A DNA stretch of 64,000 nucleotides from Straminergon stramineum (lineage: Eukaryota > Streptophyta > Bryopsida > Hypnales > Calliergonaceae), in contig OY987266.1 in assembly GCA_963920665.1 (NCBI GenBank), positions 7,011,001-7,075,000 of the forward strand. Direction: 5' to 3'. The position numbers and the translations under genes are program-made. Position 1 is the stretch's first letter. Every line of letters begins with the position of its first letter. This document shows positions 1 through 11,751 of this stretch, piece by piece. The notes under the pieces are model-generated. The model worked only from the letters and a program-made list of their open reading frames with translations. It was not told the DNA's origin and searched no databases.

Positions 1-2001
1 AGATTCTGCTGCAACTTTGCTTGATACCTGCTACACATTGAAGATTCAGGTAATCAGCATGATGTCAACATACCGTACCACACAAACGTATTTAACCAGC
101 AGCTACACTACGAGAGGATCTAGCAAACTGGTGCATTTGCTTGCGTTTCAAGTAGCAACCTAGCTACCCAAGCTTGAGATAGATGTAGCTCTTGAATACA
201 AATTTAAGGCTCCCCCCCTTCAGTCGATCCAGAACCGAGACGACTCTACCCTACGATTGCTCAAAATCCAGTAACAAACTTCATCACTTACGTTGCACAT
301 TCATTGAGCTTGCCGAGATTTTGATTATCGAGAATGGCAAGAATCAGCTGCTTGTTCTCGTCCAAGTACTGCAGTGTCACGTCCAAGTCAGAGTTTAGAT
401 AGAAATACCTCCAGTAATGTATCACCAAAAACAAAGTATATCTACAAAATCTACTCTGTAGAAATTCAAAATTAATATTAGAATTTCATTTGGTCACACA
501 ATTAATTAATTCCAACAGACACGTCCAATTTCATTACTAAATATTAATGATAGGCATCCCTGTTATGCCAAAGTTATTTCTCATCCTTGTAGGTGAGGAA
601 AACAATATAAAATAGAAGGAAGCAACCTTCAGACTCTGCAGTGATTTCACTGTCTGATAAGATCAGTTCCCAAATTCCGAGGAGGATATTCTCCACAGCA
701 GAACAGGCAGGAGGTCGTGGCTAAGGTCGTGCCCACCGCACTCTAGCCTAGAGACTCTCAGACCGGGGCTGAAGTTATTACCGTACTTCAGGACTACCCC
801 CTGAAACTGAATTCGTTCAGCTGGACTTGGTGATTTAAGAGCGTGACTGTGTCATTTACTTGGATCGTATTTTTACTTTCTATAACGATTTTGATCAAAT
901 GAAACGAAGATCTCTCTATCAAACCAACTTTGAAAGACTTGATTTGATTTCCTATGCACGGGGTCAGTGTTACTGTGTCATTTGGTTAGGTCAGTCTTAA
1001 GTGTTATTGAAAAGTAATTCAGGGCCCACAAACTGAAACCCGGTTCACAGATTAATATGTGATGTTGAGTTTCTAACTCCTCACTGAAATATAATGCGGC
1101 CGCGGTTCATTTGCAACCATAATCGTTTCTAGAACGTGTCAATAGTGATCTACCAGGGAGCCACAGTAGGGACGGTACTTTGCTCGCTCGGTGTACTGAC
1201 GACGAGATCTTAAGCTTAAGCCTCTTTTGTCAAGTAATATACATCAGATTGTCCAGCTAGCCAGTCTAGATAACAGCACCAGTATTGAATCGTTACTAGG
1301 AAGACGTAAGCGCCGCAGTCTCTCAGTAATGCACACTGAGCTACTTCTCCTGGGGTTTGAAATTTTCTTCGATGCTAATAATTTAACCCTGCATTCGCAT
1401 GTGGTTACAGTCTACAGTTGCTGATTAACCGAACATATATATGATTTGATAACTAGACTTAATACCTCGGAGATTAATCTAGCCTGCATTAAATCTGCTA
1501 GACAGTGTACCTTTCACTCAAGGCAGGGATGGTTTAACCACTACGCGATAGAGAGACGGAGTTCTTTTTTGGTTCCAAAAATCATTATGGTACGGGCAGT
1601 AATAGCATAAGGACTCGTGTTACAAATCCAGCATTTCAAAAACTGGGCCCACAAACTGAAACTAATACCAGTAATTATTAAATAAATCTACCAATCGTAA
1701 ATCTGCATCAACTGTACCATAACTCTGGTCGCTTGCGCGCTGTGCAGACATTGGAGAGTTACAGAAGAATCGGAACGTTACGCAACTAACTGAAAGCATA
1801 CCGTATTCTGGGACTGCGTATAAGAAATAGTACAACGAACTAGGTAGCATTTCAAATAGAAATTTTGAAAATTTACAGCTTGTACTTGATGGTAAATTGT
1901 AAATCAGAGACTGAGATGGGTAAGGTTCTAGTAGGTCATACCTTCTGGATGAGTTCGGTGGTGATGTTGGAGCCTGCGTAAGTCGCCATGTGCTGCATCA
2001 T
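1..2001 (-). CDS. GIF: GRF-interacting factor (GIF/AN3), SSXT domain, 5' part, runs off left edge
   Basis: Transcriptional co-activator that in plants binds growth-regulating factors (GRFs) and SWI/SNF remodellers in the nucleus to drive organ growth. Three exons are visible: 1942-2001 (20 codons, two adjacent ATGs at the start), 292-368 (YLDENKQLILAILDNQNLG and onward) and 1-27 (YQAKLQQNL), where the window ends. All junctions are GT-AG and the phases join exactly (0, then 2+1). Intron 1 is 1573 bp and intron 2 is 264 bp. The breaks just before YLDENK and after ECA are where I recall Arabidopsis GIF1 introns lying. The SSXT signature is unmistakable. The N-terminus (MMQHMATYAGSNITTELIQK) is shorter and less Gln/Met-rich than angiosperm GIF1. 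The first ATG at 2001 was chosen because the downstream frame is open and the exon ends at a good donor. The Gln/Gly-rich C-terminal part lies outside the window. Confidence 0.93.
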
Positions 2002-4990
2002 GGATATCTACCTAGATTGACCTTAAACATTCACAACACCGTCACGATTAGATTGATGACACGTCAGGCCTAGCTCGATGAATATCATCTTATGATCGGC
2101 ATTCAGACTCTGAACAGGAGATAGCTCTCCAACTACCAAATTTATGAAATTAGATCGAAGCTCACAGTGATGGCAAAGAGCGGACATCACTACTCCGAAC
2201 AGGCTTCAACCTCTACATCACCGAGCACCGACTGCATTCTCGATTCCCGTGTAAAGACCGATGCCTAGTGTTAGAATAGATAGCATGACCACCCAAAAAA
2301 AAGTCAACAATGCATTACCTCAGATAAAATAGTCTCCTCACTGCAACTGTCCTGAGATTCACATTGTTATACTGTGATAAAGCAACTTTGTGAATTAAGC
2401 AGCTTCGAAGGTAAGACAGTCAACTTCTGCGACGTACTTCGATGGAATAAAGTTAATCAGATTATATTTTTACAGAAATGCTTGAAAAATACTAAACAGT
2501 CTACGGGTCGAAATGCATGGTACCGAGAGTGATCATCGGTAGCTAGCTAGCTTCAACTTTTGCAAGAAACGAAATTAAAGTAGCCTGTGTGCCTACGCAA
2601 TTATTATGCGCAGAGATCGCAAGGTCAGAGGAAGATACTGGTCGGCCGATTCGCCATGAAGGAATTCTGACGACCCAGTGCACCTGAGCTCTGAGCAATG
2701 CCTCGCACGAGCACACACGCGTGAGCGATATTCTCCTTTTCGAATTGTTGATTGACAGAGACGACCTCTGAGCTGCCTGAAGTCTGAACTAACTACGCTC
2801 TGACTACCACTGCCAATGGAGCGCTTACCTGGAAATTGTATGCGACTCGTCTGATTACGACTAAACTCCAAATTTAATTACCCTTTTAGCTGTCAGACCG
2901 TGATTAAACTCTCAACGCCTTAGTTACACGTTGTGAGATCGACATGGTTAACCTGGAAGCAATTTATTGGAAGTAACGGGATGAAAACCGATTTGAAACA
3001 CTCAAAGTTCTGATCTGCATGCATAGAAACAACTTTTGCTAGAAAACATGTACACTGTGTTATCGTTATCCTACCTTAAACTCAAGCAACAAGACAACAG
3101 CCAAGTGTTTTGGGAAACAATTTCAGTCTAGTTGATTGTTGTTGCAAGGCAGAGCTTTAAGGTACTAATCAATTGAACGACAAACGCATTGATTTCTCTA
3201 CCCTAATAGCCTACACAAATTGCGATTAGCGCAGATTTACAAATGCTAGTACTACACTATTACACTGATTGCGCAATGTGAATGGAAAGAGTAATGCAAT
3301 GGGGACCGAGAGCTAAGCCAATGCAAGCTATTTATAATCGACATCCCTCCCCTCCGCTCTCATCGACTCAGTGACAATGCCAACTTGCGATGTTTACTAT
3401 TCAGTTACAAAAAGAAATGATAAATTGACATTTAGGTTCCTAACGTTCAACAAGAACAAGAGCTCTGCAAGGAGATCGATCGACACTAGGAAGACCAAGC
3501 GCTAAGCCTTGTTATCGTACTCCAATTACAGCAGAATCGACTAGAGCCGGCCGAGGGGTTCGATCAACTTTAATTGTCTAGTAATTTCGTGTAATCTAGG
3601 AAAGATTCACGTATCTTCTATAAACGTAATGTCGAGAAACAGTAAAATATTAGCAGTCGACTGAATAAATATTGGTCAATCAGCAATAGACCGTCGAAAG
3701 CTGACCAGGGGATTTGTGAACTCGGCGGAACAGGAGTTTATAATCAGAGCATCAACTTGTGAAAAGGCTCGCGTAAAAACCGATTATAATCAGGAAGCTG
3801 CGCCGCCGATGGACAGCGCCGCTTTCAATTGGAAGTCTGGATAGTAAACAGTGGCTGGACTGCTTGCTTAGTTTAGGCTGTGGGCAGAGATACCGGTTGG
3901 TGGACCCGCTGAACCGAACTCCGAGGCTGGAATTGTCACCTAAAAATCACTTGTGCTGGTATATATTCCAGCCTGATTTAGAGCAGCTAGCATTTGAAAC
4001 GCATATTTTGCCTTCAAACATGCTATGCTAGCTCAAAACCGATATGTTAGCCCCAAAGCAATACATATAACTGCTTATGGAAGATCAATAGAAGTGTAAA
4101 CTAAGTCCTATTAATGATCGGAATGCAATGTCTGCATTTTCTTCTAACTTACACTAGTCTTGCATGCTCAGTCTGCCACTGCGAACCTCGATCACTCCTC
4201 GCATTGGTTAAAACGCTGAAACCCAAACATAGATCCTCACTAAACGGTAAGGACAGGTATCAGCGGTCTCACCGAGAAGTTCTGAGTTTTTTGCTAGCAG
4301 TTTCTTGATTAACTTCTAGCAGGCTCTTCTGAATTTGCACTTGCTGCAATTAGAACTGCCTGGCAGAAGATAGACGTGTGTGTTTAAATATATAGACACC
4401 TCAGGCTCGATGCAATGCCAGAAATATTCTGGACAAAACGAAGAGAATCAACAATCAACCAGTCTCTGACTTGGAAGACTGCGCACGCAGCTTGCAGGCA
4501 GGGATACAGGCAGGGGAACTATAAGTCGCGAAGTGTCAGCGGCACCGTTATTCCGGGATTAAAGCAACAAACAGAGGAAGATCGAGGTCGGACTGATCAG
4601 AGCAATGAATATATTGAAGAGCTAGTTAGATACATCGAGAATGACATGACAGGCAGGGAAGGCGTTATCGCGTGCAACACCTGGCCGGAAGGCGCAAGCT
4701 TCGCAGGGAGTCCGATGAGCCGCTGAGTTGAAGTTCGATGGAGTAGAGGTGCGATTGAAATGAAATGAAATGCAGCAGGGGCCGAGCTAGCTAGTTGTCG
4801 TTGTTGCAGTGGGAGACTGCGCGCTGTCTGGGATCGATGCGAGCTTCCAGTTGCTGCAGAGGGAGACTGGTGGAAGTGAAGCTGGTTGCAGGGAGAGCTA
4901 AGGATAGTTACTGTGCAGGAGAGGAACAGGCGCCACTGGGGTTGGTAGCGCCACCTAGAATCGCCGCCTGGAGTTCGCCCTTACAGTTAC
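2002..4990 (-). promoter_or_regulatory. upstream region and probable 5'UTR of the GIF gene
   Basis: About 3 kb upstream of the GIF start codon has no convincing coding frame on either strand. It is less AT-rich than the following DNA and has few homopolymer runs and no recognisable transposon. Read on the minus strand, 4320-4990 is rich in C/T tracts, as plant 5'UTRs often are. That a long leader with an intron lies here is inferred; no transcript evidence is available. Confidence 0.4.
4383..4394 (-). promoter_or_regulatory. TATA-like box, candidate for GIF
   Basis: Minus-strand TATATATTTAAA is the strongest TATA-like match in the GIF upstream region. It would place a start site near 4355-4360, giving a genomic 5'UTR of over 2 kb that would probably contain an intron. 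A weaker TATA-like site lies near 3960. Choosing between them is a guess. Confidence 0.25.
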
Positions 4991-4999
4991 GATCGCTCA

Positions 5000-5643
5000 T
5001 CCCTTCCTTCTGGTAACCCTTGAAGGGATGAGAATCCCAATTGTGATTGTAACGTGGTTAGAAGTTGAGTGTTTTCTTTGTGTATTTGATGTGTTTCAAG
5101 GTGCATGAATTCATGTATACAATTTGTACAAAAAATGTTGATTTCATTAAAATGGGGTAAATCCAACATCAAAAATTGTAACTCACACACAGAGGCCTAG
5201 AATCTTGGTTAGTTATGGAGTTATATTTGAGAACAAGTGTTTGGAAATTAATGTGCCCAACTATTGGGATACTGCCAATTTAACAAAGTTGATGCTCAAA
5301 GTTTGTTTTCATGGTGAGTTGAAACCAATGACACATGGCACTTCCTATTTAGAACAATTTTTTTTTTTAAATCAGTATAGGTGGCACAAAAATTTTGAGC
5401 TAAGAAGATTTAAAACCTTAAAATCTAATCAAGCAAGGTGCAAATAAATTTGTTTTCTTCACTTAAAACACAAATATCTTGCAATACACATGGTCCAGGT
5501 TTTTGAAATTTCCTCCACACATTCTTATGCTAGTCTAGTGCAAGATCTTATTATTAGATGTGTGAAAAAAAGAATTTTAAAGGTTTTTTGCACTTTGCAA
5601 TAGAAATGGAAATTTTGAATGGAATTTGATGAAAAATGAAGGC
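5000..5643. other. AT-rich intergenic DNA, no gene seen
   Basis: Composition changes abruptly at about 5000-5030 from mixed sequence to AT-rich sequence with A/T runs. Short open frames occur on both strands but none shows a family signature. Confidence 0.5.
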
Positions 5644-6298
5644 CTGGGGGTCATTGCAAGAAAATGTAAAAAATATGTTTAATGTGTACACCTTTAAGAA
5701 GAAGGTACCCTAGGGAGGAAAAGTGTAGAAAAATTCTCTAAGTAGGAGAACTAGAAAAGTGCAAAATTTCATGAAAATAGGTACTTTCACATTTTAATTT
5801 GTAAAAAATAGGAAAAATAATTTTTAAAGAAACTAAATATTGGACATTTGGGAAGACTTCATGTTGATGATATTTCACCAAGAGAATGATCTTAAAACCA
5901 TTTTCAATGTTTAGAATTGCGCCCGCAAGGGAGCCCTATTTGCATGAACGTAGAGGACATAAAATAATGTTTTTTTAAGTGATATTTGGTAGACACATGA
6001 TTGACTAGTGTGGGAATAGACCACAGAAATTTCATCTCTATATCATTAATTTTGGGTAATCCCCAGTACTAAAAAACCCTAAGCTGCAAAGTGTCACAGA
6101 TTAGCTAAATTAAAATTTAATTATAAATTGATTTTTGAAAATTTCTGAAGAATGAGGGATCTAATTACTATCAAGTTATCCATCTCTAATAAAAATTTCA
6201 AGTCAATTGGGTTCATACTTCAAAATTTATAGCACAAAACAATTCCATCATTCCAAGTGATGCAAAATAGTACTAGTCTTTCTTGCAATCACCCCTAG
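5644..6298. mobile_element. non-autonomous TIR DNA element (family A), full copy
   Basis: The left end reads CTGGGGGTCATTGCAAGAAA. The right end, read in reverse, gives CTAGGGGTGATTGCAAGAAA, so the element is a 655-bp unit with terminal inverted repeats of about 20 bp. No coding frame is present. Other copies at 8441-8745, 11798-12188 and 18301-18675 match the left or right half. No clear target site duplication is seen. The superfamily cannot be assigned from these ends. Confidence 0.7.
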
Positions 6299-8440
6299 GG
6301 ACTTTAGAGATTAAAAAAATTCTTCTAATTGATGGTTTGATTGTCTTGCCAATTAATGAATTCAATGTAATAATACCTATTAACTTATTAACTTAACTAT
6401 AAGTGTTGGACATTTTGTTATCTTTTGAAGAAGATATAGTTATTTAAAGTTATAAATGGACAATGAAAATGAAGAAAACATGCTTAGGATGCATTTAAGG
6501 GTCACTTTCAAGGCTTTTTTTTGGACTAGTGTCCCTTGTGTTGGCTTAATTGCATAGGCCAAATTTTGGAGGGCCAAATTCACAGTGGTTAGATTTTGCC
6601 ATATCTGGCAAAATTTCACCAAAAAAAAAAGCCCTAATCACTTCATTCTACTTGCCAAGTCCCCAGTCCTTCTAAATCTTCAAAATTTAATTTGAATAGA
6701 AAACTAAAATAGGAACTTGGGGCTTCACACTACATCCTAAGTATAAAGTCCTACGTTACTCCAAAATATCTACATGGTACTAGCAATTTTAGAAGTTTGG
6801 GTGCCAAAGAAGTGGGACTTGGAGATCAAATTGGATCTATCCAAAATGGAAATTGAACTTGGCTTCAAAGTCCCAATAAATTTTTGTGAATAAAAAACTA
6901 AAAGAAAAATACCATATAAAGCATTCCAAGGGATTGAAAATTTCTCTAAATCTATCCAAAGTAGATTTGATGCTAAAAGTGCTCTCACAATGGATTTTTG
7001 ACTTTTAATTTTGTCCATTTGGGGGCATTTAATTGTTGCATTATATAATAGAAGAGACAAATTGGGACTTAGTCTTGGGACTTTGGCTTTCATACTATGA
7101 AGTCCCAATTCCTACATTCTATATTTTTTATTCACCTTCTACAACCAAGAAAAATGAGATATCTTAGCCTTGAATTGGAATTGGGATGTTGTGTGAAGGG
7201 GCCTTTTTTAGTTCTTGTAATGGAAATGTCTTTAAGACTCTAATATGGCCTTCCACATTTTTCAATAGTCCTTATAACCACAAAACAACCTTCAAGATTC
7301 TACTATGGCTAAATCTTTTCCATGACCATTTATAAACCTTCAATCCTCTTGCTTTGTTGGAAATTTAGGTAAAAAATTAGCTAATGGGATATTGTGTTTA
7401 AGGAGTTATTGACATTGAAAGAAATTTTGAGGAATAGTATTTTGAATAAAGATTGATATGGAGGTTTAACTATAATATCTATAATAAGATATATGCCAAA
7501 ACCATTAACGAAACAAATATTATATAGTTATGGAGTTTCAAAGTTGGCTCCAATTTTACTAGATTATGATGGCTAGAATTCTACCATTATGCATAGCTTA
7601 GTTCAACTCGATGAAAAATTAGATACTCTAGACAAAGACAAAAACAAAAACAAAAACCATTGGCATCTTGATCAAGGATGTCCATCATGTATGCTATTGT
7701 ATTCCAAAAGGCATTTTGAAGGGCCTAGGAAGTCCCAAAGTGACACTATGTAATACTAATATATTATAATTTTTTTCAATTTTTTTTTTCAAATATTTCA
7801 ATTTAAATAAGAAGATTGTAATCTGAATTCAAAATTTTAAATTATATAGGAACAACTTTGTGAAATTGTAATACCAAAATATAAAATCTTCATAGATACA
7901 ATAAAATACCAAAAATTGGAGGTTCAAAAACTCCACAAAAAATTCAATTCTTTTTCATAATTTCAAGGTTTTGCAATCTAAAATACATTCATAGCACAAC
8001 ACATTGGAATCAACAATAAGTGTACAATTTAGAGACCATACTTTTTCTCTTGATGAATTTCATTCTTACTTAAAACAAATGAAATTGCTTGCCTTAATGA
8101 TTAGGAATTCCTTAGTAATTAGTATAATTCGATATAAAATAATTTTTTCTCTTAGAAAGGTATATTAATAGAATTCATTACTAAATGATGATCTTATGGT
8201 ATTGAAAATGAATTATTTTATTATATTTTCATTTTACATTCATTTATATTGTTTGAATTTGAATATTGCATGATTTTAGATGGTGAATTATTTTCATTTT
8301 CATTTTGATAATCAAATAGAATTTAATAAATTAATATTTTGAAATTAATTTTAAAATTTAAAATTTTGATTCTCAATTAAATTAGAAGCACGTGATAAAA
8401 AAATTATTACCTCAAATAACTTGTAAATGCATAAGATAAT
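6299..8440. other. AT-rich noncoding stretch
   Basis: This region is very AT-rich with many A/T runs. Short open frames such as the one at 6770-7108 (minus) have low-complexity, uninformative translations. I see no gene, RNA or well-defined element. Confidence 0.5.
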
Positions 8441-8745
8441 AGGTCATTGCAAGAAACACTGTGTATTTTTTGTAGCATTTTCTATAGTACTCTTGTTTTT
8501 TTTGGGAGTAATTTATAATTAGAAAAAAAAATTCTAATGGAAAAAATATTTTTAATATATAAACCTTTAAGAAGAAAGAATTCTAGGAAGGGAAAGCATA
8601 GGAAAATTCTCTAGCTAGGAGAACTAGAAAAGTGCAAAATCTCATGAAAATTGGCACTTTCACATTTTAATTTGAAAGAAATAGGAAAATAAATTTAAAA
8701 ATAAATTTAAAATTGGCCATTTGGGAAGAGTTGATGAAGATGAAG
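8441..8745 (+). mobile_element. family A element, left-half copy
   Basis: It starts at the conserved terminus AGGTCATTGCAAGAAACACT and follows the full copy at 5644 through the shared segment around GAACTAGAAAAGTGCAAAAT. The similarity is lost near 8745 and the right half is missing. It is the closest relative of the minus-strand copy at 18301-18675. Confidence 0.7.
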
Positions 8746-10000
8746 ATCAACGTTGTCATATAGAGAGGATAACACTTTGGGAATACGTAGAGTATTTGGT
8801 TGCGACTCAGAATAGTTTACTAGGAAGTCGAGTCGAGTCCTCTAGTCTTCATGTTGAACTTTGTTGGCCTATCCTGAAATGACTCTAAATGGGTTTAAAG
8901 GTTAGGATAGGTGATAAGAAACCACAAACTTTGGACGGATAAAATGGGACGGCCAGTCCATGAGCTAAGCCGTTTGAAAAATTGGCTCCTAAACCTCAAA
9001 CCTACGGTGACTAGTAATCGTGCCTCACCAATGGGAACAACAAAAATAATATCCTTGTAGGTGATCAATTCCACTTTGTTGCTACAAACACAAAATGGGG
9101 TTATTATTGGATACTCACACAACTTGCAACAATGTTTACAATGCAGAAATGAAAACAACAGGCCTCCAAAACTGGTTAGGAATAATAATAAAAAGACAAC
9201 GAGCCTCCAGAAATGGCTAAGAATAACAAGTCACAAGTCACCACACACGAGTCTTCATATCTTCAAATCTTCAATCTTCATGTCTTCAAGTCTTCAAGTT
9301 TTTAAATAAAACACAAATCTAAACCCAAACTAATTACATTCTAGTCTAAAAGAAAAGGCAAGAAACCTTTCTGTGCTTCACCACCTATAACTTTTGCAAT
9401 TTTTCTTCAAATTAAGAGATTGAGAGCTTTTCCAAAAGCTAACAAGTTCTCCTACCTTCAGTAAAATTTTCACTTGCAAGTGATTCTCGAAACAAAATTT
9501 ATAGCCTTGCAAAGTCTCGGGTTTCAAATAATAAGGGCAGTAGACCCTTTATTACTCAAAGAGTCATAACTTTCTTCACAAAATTGCAATTCCTTCAAGT
9601 GATGAGTCTTTGGAAAGATAAACAAAAAAATTTTAATGCACTAAAATTTCAAAGAGATAAGTAAAAAATACAAACTTTGGTGGCCACTCGAATCTCCGCT
9701 CCTCTTTGTCGGAAAGCAATAGACCCTCCTCTACTCACATGCTTATAACATTTTGCTTTCAACTTCAAATCATACAAAAAAAAGGCTCTTTGAAATGGCA
9801 ATGAAAAAAACATCGTAATTCCAAATTTTCATACTAAAATTCCTTATACATCAAAAGATATGCCCTCTCGAATTCTTGATCTAAAAAACACAGCACATAC
9901 ACCAAAACTTAGACACACTATAAGAAGAGAGAAGATGCCTACCTATCATTTTCCCCTAAAGTACGTGGAATCAGCCCGTGTACATATCACATGGGCCTCT
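8746..10000. other. noncoding stretch with short TCTTCAA-type repeat
   Basis: No gene is recognised. A degenerate TCTTCAA/TCTTCAT run covers about 9245-9301. The small open frames around 9061-9309 are on both strands and carry no motif. The last nine bases (9992-10000, TGGGCCTCT) recur at 17135-17143 on the far side of the FB1 hairpin. Confidence 0.45.
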
Positions 10001-11751
10001 TGTGAACCATTATATTGGTTCACTATTTAAAAATCCAAAAATATAAACATTAGGCATGAATTTACAAATCCGGAAGTGTTAGTATTCCAAATTAAGCTAT
10101 AACCATCAATTAAGGAGTTTTCTACTAGATAGCAATGGAAACTTTAAGAGGTTAGGGCAAGATGCTAAAAAGTGCAATTAGGAGGAAATTAGGGGAAATT
10201 CTAGGGAAAAAATGGGAAGTTAAAACTAAAAAGAGGTTAAGCAAGATTTGGTAGAGTAACCAAGTTAGGCTAACGGTGAAATGATGAGAAAATGAAAACA
10301 AAAGACTAAAAGTAGGAAATGAAACTAAAAGTAAATTAAAAACCACAAAAATAAGAAATAAGAAAAAACACAAAAGAAGTTAGTTAAACTAAAACTATGA
10401 CGAAAACGCTAGTGTAGTGGGTAAAACACTAAAATAGGATTTTACAGTAAGTTAGAGGGTTTTACAGTAATTTAAGGGGGGGGGACACTAAAATAGAGCA
10501 ATTTACATTAAATTAGCGTATTTACAGTAACCTAGTGCAATTTGCACTAATTTGGTGCATTTTGCACCAAATTAGTGGATTAACAGTGAATTAGTGTAGG
10601 ATGAAAGTAGTTTAGAAAATTAATCCGTTAGAAAGTTGGATATAGGCAAAATTAGGGTTTGGAGCCCTCTCTCTCTCAACTCTCTCAACTTTTGTGTGAA
10701 TGTGGGATGTTTGTGTGTTTTGAGAGGAAGGTTGTGATTTGTGAGCTTTTGAAGCATGAATTGCAAAAGAGTAGGGTAGGGGAAGATTAGGACAATTTGT
10801 CGAGTAGGTTTCACCATTTTTTTGAAAGAAAATGGGTGAAAAATGAAGGGGTGTGAGGTCAGATGGAAAAGTGCTTGGGAAGGGGGAAAAATTGTGAGTT
10901 GAGATTGGAGGGTCAACTTTGAGGGGTGATTGCGGGAGCGTGGAGAATCGAATGAAGCTAAAATCTAAAGGGGTGGAGCGCATTGAAGTTAGCTTTCCGA
11001 AAAGCTATGGCTCGCCCAATTTGGAGCCAAAACGTGACGGTGGTGGACGATTTTGTGCGGGGAGGTTGGCTGCCGCAACAATGGAGGACTGCCGACTTTG
11101 TCGGACAATGGCGGGAAAACGACATGGCGGAATCAGTTGAAATTCGGAGGGCTGATGCGCCTTGAAGTTGGCTTTTCAAAAAGTCTGAGATCGACCCATT
11201 TGGAGCAAGGACAGGAAAATGGCGGCTGTTTTTGTGGAAGAGGGTCTGCTGCCTCTTGGAGGCAAAATTTGAGGGTTTTTTGTGTAAATCCTTCACAATC
11301 TTAATTGAATCATTGCAATTTTAATTGCACCTTGCTAAAAAGATGTTGTAAGTGTAATGGTTGTTGAGTGAGGATGATTGGTGTGATTGCAATTGCATGA
11401 ATGTGAATCTCAATTTTTAGGGTTTGGGTGAGATGTGATGTGCTGTGATTAGTACTTAGAATCACATTTAGGTCATTTTGAGCCCCAAATGGCACATTTG
11501 AGGTAGATTTTGGCATACAAAGTGGCTATAATCTATTTGAGTGCTTTGTTAGATGATAGTAGGTTGTTAGGGGGTGTATTTGATGATGTGAGATGGACTA
11601 CCCCCTTCTTACTTAGAATTACTTAGGTCAAATTCACCCAAAAAACTCATTGTTGGAGTCCATTGCTTGGAAGGCAATCTAGGTAGGTGTCCCATACACT
11701 CCCTGTTGGCCAACTCTAGGGGGTTTCTTCACCTTGTGGTGGAAAAGCCTC
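10001..11751 (+). repeat. FB1 left arm
   Basis: Arm of the inverted repeat; its reverse complement is 15375-17126, and part of it is 13225-13817. It includes a T/A-rich outer third with repeated ACAGTAA and TAGTGCAATT-like words (10440-10620), and a more GC-rich inner third (10900-11260) whose several overlapping open frames on both strands show no family motif. Those frames are mirrored in the other arm and are not annotated as genes. Confidence 0.85.

Noticed and set aside
1..48. Plus-strand exon reading DSAATLLDTCYTLKIQ ending at a GT donor
   Set aside because: It is the antisense of the GIF third exon and intron 2 acceptor, which fit in phase with two other exons.
192..398. 68-codon plus-strand open frame
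   Set aside because: Shadow of GIF exon 2 on the opposite strand.
10612..11516. Cluster of overlapping 60-123 codon frames in FB1 arm
   Set aside because: Open on both strands, mirrored exactly in the other arm and no family motif; repeat sequence, not genes.
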